Assembly: GCA_900545615.1 (NCBI GenBank)
Contig: UQZM01000067.1
Location: 1-9,463 of the forward strand
Reading direction: 5' to 3'
Origin: an uncultured Collinsella sp.
Lineage (GTDB): Bacteria; Actinomycetota; Coriobacteriia; Coriobacteriales; Coriobacteriaceae
DNA length: 9,463 nucleotides
Positions within the stretch are counted from its first letter, which is position 1; each line of letters opens with the position of its first letter. Both the position numbers and the translations under genes were made by a program. The notes beneath the pieces are model-generated. The model worked only from the letters and a program-made list of their open reading frames with translations. It ran no database searches and was not told the DNA's origin. Positions 6,379 through 9,463 of this stretch are shown one piece after another.

Positions 6379-7218
6379 GTGATTGATTCGGAACAGCTTA
6401 AGCAACATATGGTCAAGGCCGTGGATGAGATTCGCGCTACCAATCCGATGGCCGGCTCCATCACCAACACGGTGACGATTGACTTTGTCGCCAACGCGCA
6501 GCTCGCCGTGGGCGGATCGGCCGCCATGGTCTATCTGCCCGACGAGGGCGAGGCACTCGTTGCCGGCGGCGGCGCCATCTATCTCAACATGGGCACGCTC
6601 TTCCCCATTTACGAGCAAACGATTCCCCGCGCGGCCAAGGCGGCACACGACGCCGGTAAGCCCTGGGTGCTCGATCCGGTGGGTCTGGGTATCGGTAGCC
6701 TGCGCACCCAGCTGGTAAACGAACTCAAGCAGTACAAGCCCGCCATCGTGCGCGGCAACGCCTCCGAGATCATCGCACTCTCCGGCCTGTGGGGTCTTGA
6801 GGGCGAGTCGGCCGATCTGAGCCGCGTACGTGGTGTCGATACCACCGACACGGTCGACGCCGCCCGCGGCGCCGCCGTGGCGCTCGCTCGCTACACCGGC
6901 GGCGCCGTTGTGGTCTCGGGCGAAGTCGACCTGATTACCGACGGCACGACCGTGGCCAAATCCCACGGCGGCAGCCCGCTCATGTCCAAGATCACCGGCT
7001 GCGGTTGCTCGCAGGGCGGCGTGCTGGCCGTGTACGCCTGTGCTACCGATCCGTTTACGGCAGCAGTCTGCGGCACCGCCGTCTACAACGTTGCCGGCAC
7101 GCGCGCCGCCGCCGTCGCCGATGCCCCGGCGAGCTTTAAGGTCGCCTTTATCGACGAGCTCTACCGCGCAACCGCCCAGGATATTGCCGACAACCGACTC
7201 GAGCTCGAGGAGGCATAA
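6379..7218 (+). CDS. thiM: Hydroxyethylthiazole kinase
   Basis: A 279-residue cytosolic ribokinase-like enzyme that phosphorylates 4-methyl-5-(2-hydroxyethyl)thiazole with ATP, the salvage route to the thiazole half of thiamine. Diagnostic segments: SITNTVTIDFVANAQLAVGG near residues 27-46 (substrate site), WVLDPVGLG, GNASEI (126-131; GNxSEI is the family motif) and ITGCGC (205-210). In the last, Cys210 is the expected catalytic residue of the TGxGC motif. The start is GTG 6379 because AAGGAGG (6364-6370) lies 8 bases upstream. An earlier in-frame start at 6265 falls inside the riboswitch and is not credible. It is the first gene of the TPP-riboswitch operon and ends 3 bp before the thiamine-binding protein gene. 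The residue after VT in the substrate loop is Ile instead of the usual Asn, a minor change. Confidence 0.94.
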   Translation: MIDSEQLKQHMVKAVDEIRATNPMAGSITNTVTIDFVANAQLAVGGSAAMVYLPDEGEALVAGGGAIYLNMGTLFPIYEQTIPRAAKAAHDAGKPWVLDPVGLGIGSLRTQLVNELKQYKPAIVRGNASEIIALSGLWGLEGESADLSRVRGVDTTDTVDAARGAAVALARYTGGAVVVSGEVDLITDGTTVAKSHGGSPLMSKITGCGCSQGGVLAVYACATDPFTAAVCGTAVYNVAGTRAAAVADAPASFKVAFIDELYRATAQDIADNRLELEEA

Positions 7219-7221
7219 GCC

Positions 7222-7563
7222 ATGTCTGAACCCGCAACCAATGCCGGCATGAACACGCTCGTCGCCGTGGCCATCGCCCCATGCGGCACCGGCGATGAGC
7301 TGTCCGCCGAGGTCGCCGAGGTCGTGCGCGTCATTCGCGAGAGCGGCCTTCCCAACCGCACCACCTCGATGTTCACCGAGATCGAGGGCGACTGGGACGA
7401 GGTCATGCAGGTCGTGCGCGACGCGACCTTTGTGTTGGCGAGCAAGGGCATCCGCACCGAAGTCGTGCTCAAAGCCGATATTCGACCCGGATTTACCGAC
7501 ACCATGACCGGCAAACTCAAGCGCATGGAAGCACAGATCAAAAAGCAGGAGGAAGCACAATGA
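7222..7563 (+). CDS. Thiamine-binding protein, MTH1187/YkoF family
   Basis: A 113-residue soluble protein with no catalytic motif. It matches the MTH1187-like (DUF77, Thiamine_BP) ferredoxin-fold family: an initial strand VAVAIAPCGTGDELSAEV, then RTTSMFTEIEG, a helix WDEVMQVVRDA, and the strand RTEVVLKADIRPG. The C-terminal KLKRMEAQIKKQEEAQ is probably a helix. Characterised relatives bind thiamine or its precursors and assemble as oligomers. The job here, whether buffering, delivery of precursors or sensing, is not known. GAGGAGG (7207-7213), inside the end of thiM, lies 8 bases before ATG 7222. The stop overlaps the thiE start by 4 bases (ATGA at 7560-7563). Being embedded between two thiamine enzymes under a TPP riboswitch supports a direct role in thiamine supply. 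Confidence 0.85.
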   Translation: MSEPATNAGMNTLVAVAIAPCGTGDELSAEVAEVVRVIRESGLPNRTTSMFTEIEGDWDEVMQVVRDATFVLASKGIRTEVVLKADIRPGFTDTMTGKLKRMEAQIKKQEEAQ

Positions 7564-8255
7564 GCATCCGCGACAACCTTGATATCTCGGCCTATCTGGT
7601 ACTCGGCCCCGAAAACACCCTCGGACGCCCCGTGGGCGATATGGTGGCCCAGGCACTCGACGCCGGCTTTACCTGCATCCAGGTGCGCTCCAAGGTGGCA
7701 AGCGCCCGCGAGATCATTGCGCTGACCGACGACGCCGCGCAGGCAATCGCACAGGCCGGCAAGACCGGTCAGGTCGCCCTGTTAATCGATGACCGCCTGG
7801 ACTGTGTGCTTGCCGCGCGCGAGCAGGGTATTGCTGTCGACGGCGTGCACGTGGGCCAAAGCGATATTCCCGTCGAGGTCTGTCGCAGGCTGCTGGGCCC
7901 CGACGCCATCGTGGGCCTTTCGGCCCGTTGCGAGGAGATGCTCGAGTACGTCAAGACCGCCGACATGAGCCTGGTCGACTACCTGGGCATCGGCCCGCTC
8001 CACGAGACCGAGACCAAGCGCGACTGCGGACGCGCGGCCGACGGCTCCATCATCACCAAGAGCTTTGAGGACCTGGCCGCACTCCACGCGGCAAGCCCCG
8101 TGCCCATCGTGGTGGGCGGCGGCGTCAAGACGGCCGACCTACCGCAGCTCAAGGCCACTGGCGTCGACGGCTTTTTCGTAGTGAGCGCCGTCTGCAGTGC
8201 CGACGACCCCCACGCCGCAGCCAAGGAGCTCGTCGATACCTGGCAGCAGGCATAG
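7560..8255 (+). CDS. thiE: Thiamine-phosphate synthase
   Basis: A 231-residue TIM-barrel enzyme that joins HMP pyrophosphate with hydroxyethylthiazole phosphate to give thiamine phosphate. Motifs in order: IQVRSK (40-45; usually QLRxK), LIDDRLD (75-81; usually NDRxD), GVHVGQSD (95-102), VGLSAR (118-123), DYLGIGPLHETETKRD (140-155, with the phosphate-binding TxTK), VVGGGV (184-189) and GFFVVSAV (204-211). Length is slightly above the usual 210-220. It overlaps the preceding stop codon by 4 bases, so translation is probably coupled. It is the last gene of the riboswitch operon and uses the thiazole phosphate made by ThiM. HMP-PP must come from a thiD elsewhere. Substitutions such as IDDR for NDR are conservative and an active enzyme is expected. 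Confidence 0.94.
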   Translation: MSIRDNLDISAYLVLGPENTLGRPVGDMVAQALDAGFTCIQVRSKVASAREIIALTDDAAQAIAQAGKTGQVALLIDDRLDCVLAAREQGIAVDGVHVGQSDIPVEVCRRLLGPDAIVGLSARCEEMLEYVKTADMSLVDYLGIGPLHETETKRDCGRAADGSIITKSFEDLAALHAASPVPIVVGGGVKTADLPQLKATGVDGFFVVSAVCSADDPHAAAKELVDTWQQA

Positions 8256-8297
8256 GCATAGGCCGAGCAGCTGATTCGCAATCTCATATCTTCAATA

Positions 8298-8347
8298 GCG
8301 GAAAGCGCATCCCGGTTCGAACGTCCATTCCGGGATGCGCTTTCCGC
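8298..8347. terminator. Perfect 18-bp inverted repeat, probable bidirectional terminator
   Basis: GCGGAAAGCGCATCCCGG (8298-8315) and its exact complement (8330-8347) flank a 14-base loop. It lies between the convergent thiE and patatin genes. Each side has AAA/TTT in the stem after the GC-rich core (GCGCATCCCGG), so it can act as a terminator in both directions, although the T-run is short and followed by CCGC. It ends 10 bp before the patatin stop codon. Confidence 0.75.
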
Positions 8348-8356
8348 ATGCGACCC

Positions 8357-9226
8357 TTACCCCGCCAGATACGCTTCCAGCGCGGGCAAGGTCGCCTCTG
8401 CATCGTGGCGGCCGACCTGGTAGATGCGCTCGAGCTCATCCGGTTCGCGGCACAGCGACGGCACCTTCACCGATTCGCTCGGCCGCACCACAAAGATTTC
8501 GCCGGCAGCCTCTCGACGTACCAGGTCATCGAGCGTGGCATTGTAGACCTCATGCCGATGCTCAAGCGCTGCAACAAACTCCGGATAGTGACGGAACACG
8601 CGCCGCAGCATGGGCATCACGCTGTTGGGCTGCTTCACAAAGCCCGCCGGCTGCGTGAGTACCACGATATTGCGGTCATACCCCTGCGCAAACAGCCATG
8701 CGCTGGGAATAGAATCAGCCACGCCACCATCCAGATACTTATGCCCGTCAATAGCAACGGGACGCGTCGCCACAGGAATGGCAGACGACGCCCGGATCCA
8801 CTCGATATCGCGCTCGTCGCCATACGGTAGATCGTGGTAGACGGCCTTGCCCGTCTCGATATCGGTACACACGCACGTAAATCGCATGGGGCAGGCGCGA
8901 TACGCCTCCAAGTCGATGGGATCGCGCTCGATAGGCACCTCGTGATAGGCAAAATCGGCATTGAACATATCGCCGGTTCGCAGCCAGCTGGTCACGCTCG
9001 CATAGCGCTTGTCGGCGCAATAGGCCTTGTTGTAACGAATGGCACGGCCGATCTGGCGCGATTTAAAGTTGTAGCCAAACGCCGCGCCCGCCGAGACACC
9101 CACCATATGGTCGCAGGTCAAACCGCGCCCCATCCAAACGTCGAGCACGCCCGCCGTATACATACCGCGGTAGCCGCCTCCCTCGAGCGCAAGCCCCACC
9201 GTGCGCGTCGTATCCGGCTGTGCCAT
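8357..9226 (-). CDS. Patatin-like phospholipase (YjjU-type)
   Basis: A 289-residue protein with the three landmarks of bacterial patatin-like acyl hydrolases: the oxyanion-hole glycine loop LALEGGGYRGMYTAGVLD (12-29), the nucleophile motif GVSAG (Ser45) and the dyad aspartate in YLDGGVADSIP (Asp166). These form a Ser-Asp dyad expected to release fatty acids from lipids. The order and spacing resemble E. coli YjjU. There is no signal peptide or membrane segment, so it is probably cytosolic and may act on membrane lipids or acyl donors. It lacks features of secreted toxins such as ExoU. The start at 9226 has CGGAG 8-9 bases upstream; the 28 extra residues of the longer frame lie across the promoter. 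It is a single gene, convergent with thiE and divergent from whatever begins at the right edge. Confidence 0.9.
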   Translation of the reverse strand: MAQPDTTRTVGLALEGGGYRGMYTAGVLDVWMGRGLTCDHMVGVSAGAAFGYNFKSRQIGRAIRYNKAYCADKRYASVTSWLRTGDMFNADFAYHEVPIERDPIDLEAYRACPMRFTCVCTDIETGKAVYHDLPYGDERDIEWIRASSAIPVATRPVAIDGHKYLDGGVADSIPSAWLFAQGYDRNIVVLTQPAGFVKQPNSVMPMLRRVFRHYPEFVAALEHRHEVYNATLDDLVRREAAGEIFVVRPSESVKVPSLCREPDELERIYQVGRHDAEATLPALEAYLAG

Positions 9227-9247
9227 GTGACCATCTCCGTTCCTGCG

Positions 9248-9276
9248 TTTTAAAACGGGACAAGTATACCCGTCAA
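9248..9276 (-). promoter_or_regulatory. Promoter and small dyad upstream of the patatin gene
   Basis: On the minus strand TTGACG (9271-9276) is a good -35 with a 17-bp spacer to TTAAAA (9248-9253). An alternative -10, TATACT (9263-9268), fits better by sequence but lacks a good -35. An inverted repeat ACGGG (9255-9259) and CCCGT (9269-9273), 9 bases apart, lies inside the promoter and could be an operator. Which -10 is used cannot be told. Confidence 0.4.
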
Positions 9277-9367
9277 CATATATCGACTCAGTCGCATTTT
9301 CATCGAACATCGCATTGTCGCGCTACCGCTTGGCGAATAGTAGCCGCCAACAGCATGGACACCCATA

Positions 9368-9460
9368 TATAATTGCGTGCTGTTGTTTACACTACTCAGC
9401 AGTTATCAACAGACACTATGACCCAATCCGAGGGCACTAAAAAGATAGGAGCCCCCGCTC
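9368..9460 (+). promoter_or_regulatory. Promoter and leader of a gene at the right edge
   Basis: TATAAT (9368-9373) is a perfect -10, though the -35 position is poor. The leader that follows has two overlapping pairings: TGCTG (9378-9382) with CAGCA (9397-9401), or CTGTTG (9380-9385) with CAACAG (9407-9412). These cannot form together. TAGGAG (9446-9451) is a likely ribosome site for GTG 9461. I see nothing else in 9311-9367. Confidence 0.4.
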
Positions 9461-9463
9461 GTG
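9461..9463 (+). CDS. Possible start codon of the next gene (cut by window edge)
   Basis: GTG at the last three bases lies 9 bases after TAGGAG. An alternative is ATG 9418, in a different frame, giving MTQSEGTKKIGAPAR to the edge. That one has no ribosome site before it and contains codons rare in its neighbours. Nothing can be said about the product. Confidence 0.3.

Noticed and set aside
6337..7656. Long minus-strand open frame (439 codons) opposite thiM and the thiamine-binding protein
   Set aside because: It is antisense to genes with clear motifs and arises from GC-biased third codon positions; the translation is low-complexity and His/Gly-rich with no family motif.
8313..8322. GGTTCGAAC resembling a tRNA T-arm, possible attachment site remnant
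   Set aside because: No acceptor stem, anticodon arm or CCA surrounds it; it is the loop of the intergenic palindrome.
9403..9411. TTATCAACA resembling a DnaA box (TTATNCACA)
   Set aside because: One mismatch, a single copy and no replication gene or AT-rich unwinding region nearby; chance is sufficient.

Overview
The window looks like chromosomal DNA of a high-GC Gram-positive bacterium, most likely a gut Coriobacteriia such as Collinsella. This is inferred from four things: the GC-rich codon use, GTG starts, strong AGGAGG-type ribosome sites, and a surface protein ending in an LAxTG-type sorting signal. No database search was possible. There are nine genes with convincing protein features and possibly the first codon of a tenth. 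No insertion sequences, phage genes, CRISPR arrays, tRNAs or rRNAs are visible, and no gene-free stretch exceeds 300 bases.

Left part (1-1574, + strand): the C-terminal end of a cell-wall-anchored surface protein and its terminator, then a small serine esterase of the enterochelin-esterase-like alpha/beta hydrolase type. A strong two-way terminator at 1533-1574 separates this from the opposing genes.

Middle (1595-6156, - strand; read right to left): a Cof-type HAD phosphatase and a LysR-type regulator, tightly coupled. They are followed by a short MetE-like (cobalamin-independent methionine synthase II family) methyltransferase and a UraA-like NCS2 nucleobase permease. The gap between the regulator and the MetE-like gene holds a large two-tier dyad, with an ATAG-N7-CTAT core, that fits a LysR-type operator. 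It is the most notable unexplained signal here.

Right part (6222-8255, + strand): a TPP riboswitch with an intrinsic terminator leads a three-gene thiamine operon. The genes are thiM (hydroxyethylthiazole kinase), a small MTH1187/YkoF-type thiamine-binding protein and thiE (thiamine-phosphate synthase). This suggests thiazole salvage and coupling to HMP-PP made elsewhere (no thiD or thiC here), shut off by TPP. A perfect 18-bp inverted repeat separates thiE from a convergent patatin-like phospholipase (8357-9226, -). The last 237 bases are a divergent promoter region leading to a gene that starts at or just before the right edge.

Overall this is mostly ordinary core-metabolism DNA. I do not see a new defence or mobile system. 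The points worth follow-up are regulatory: the LysR-type dyad, the riboswitch architecture, and dyads at the promoters of the HAD and patatin genes.
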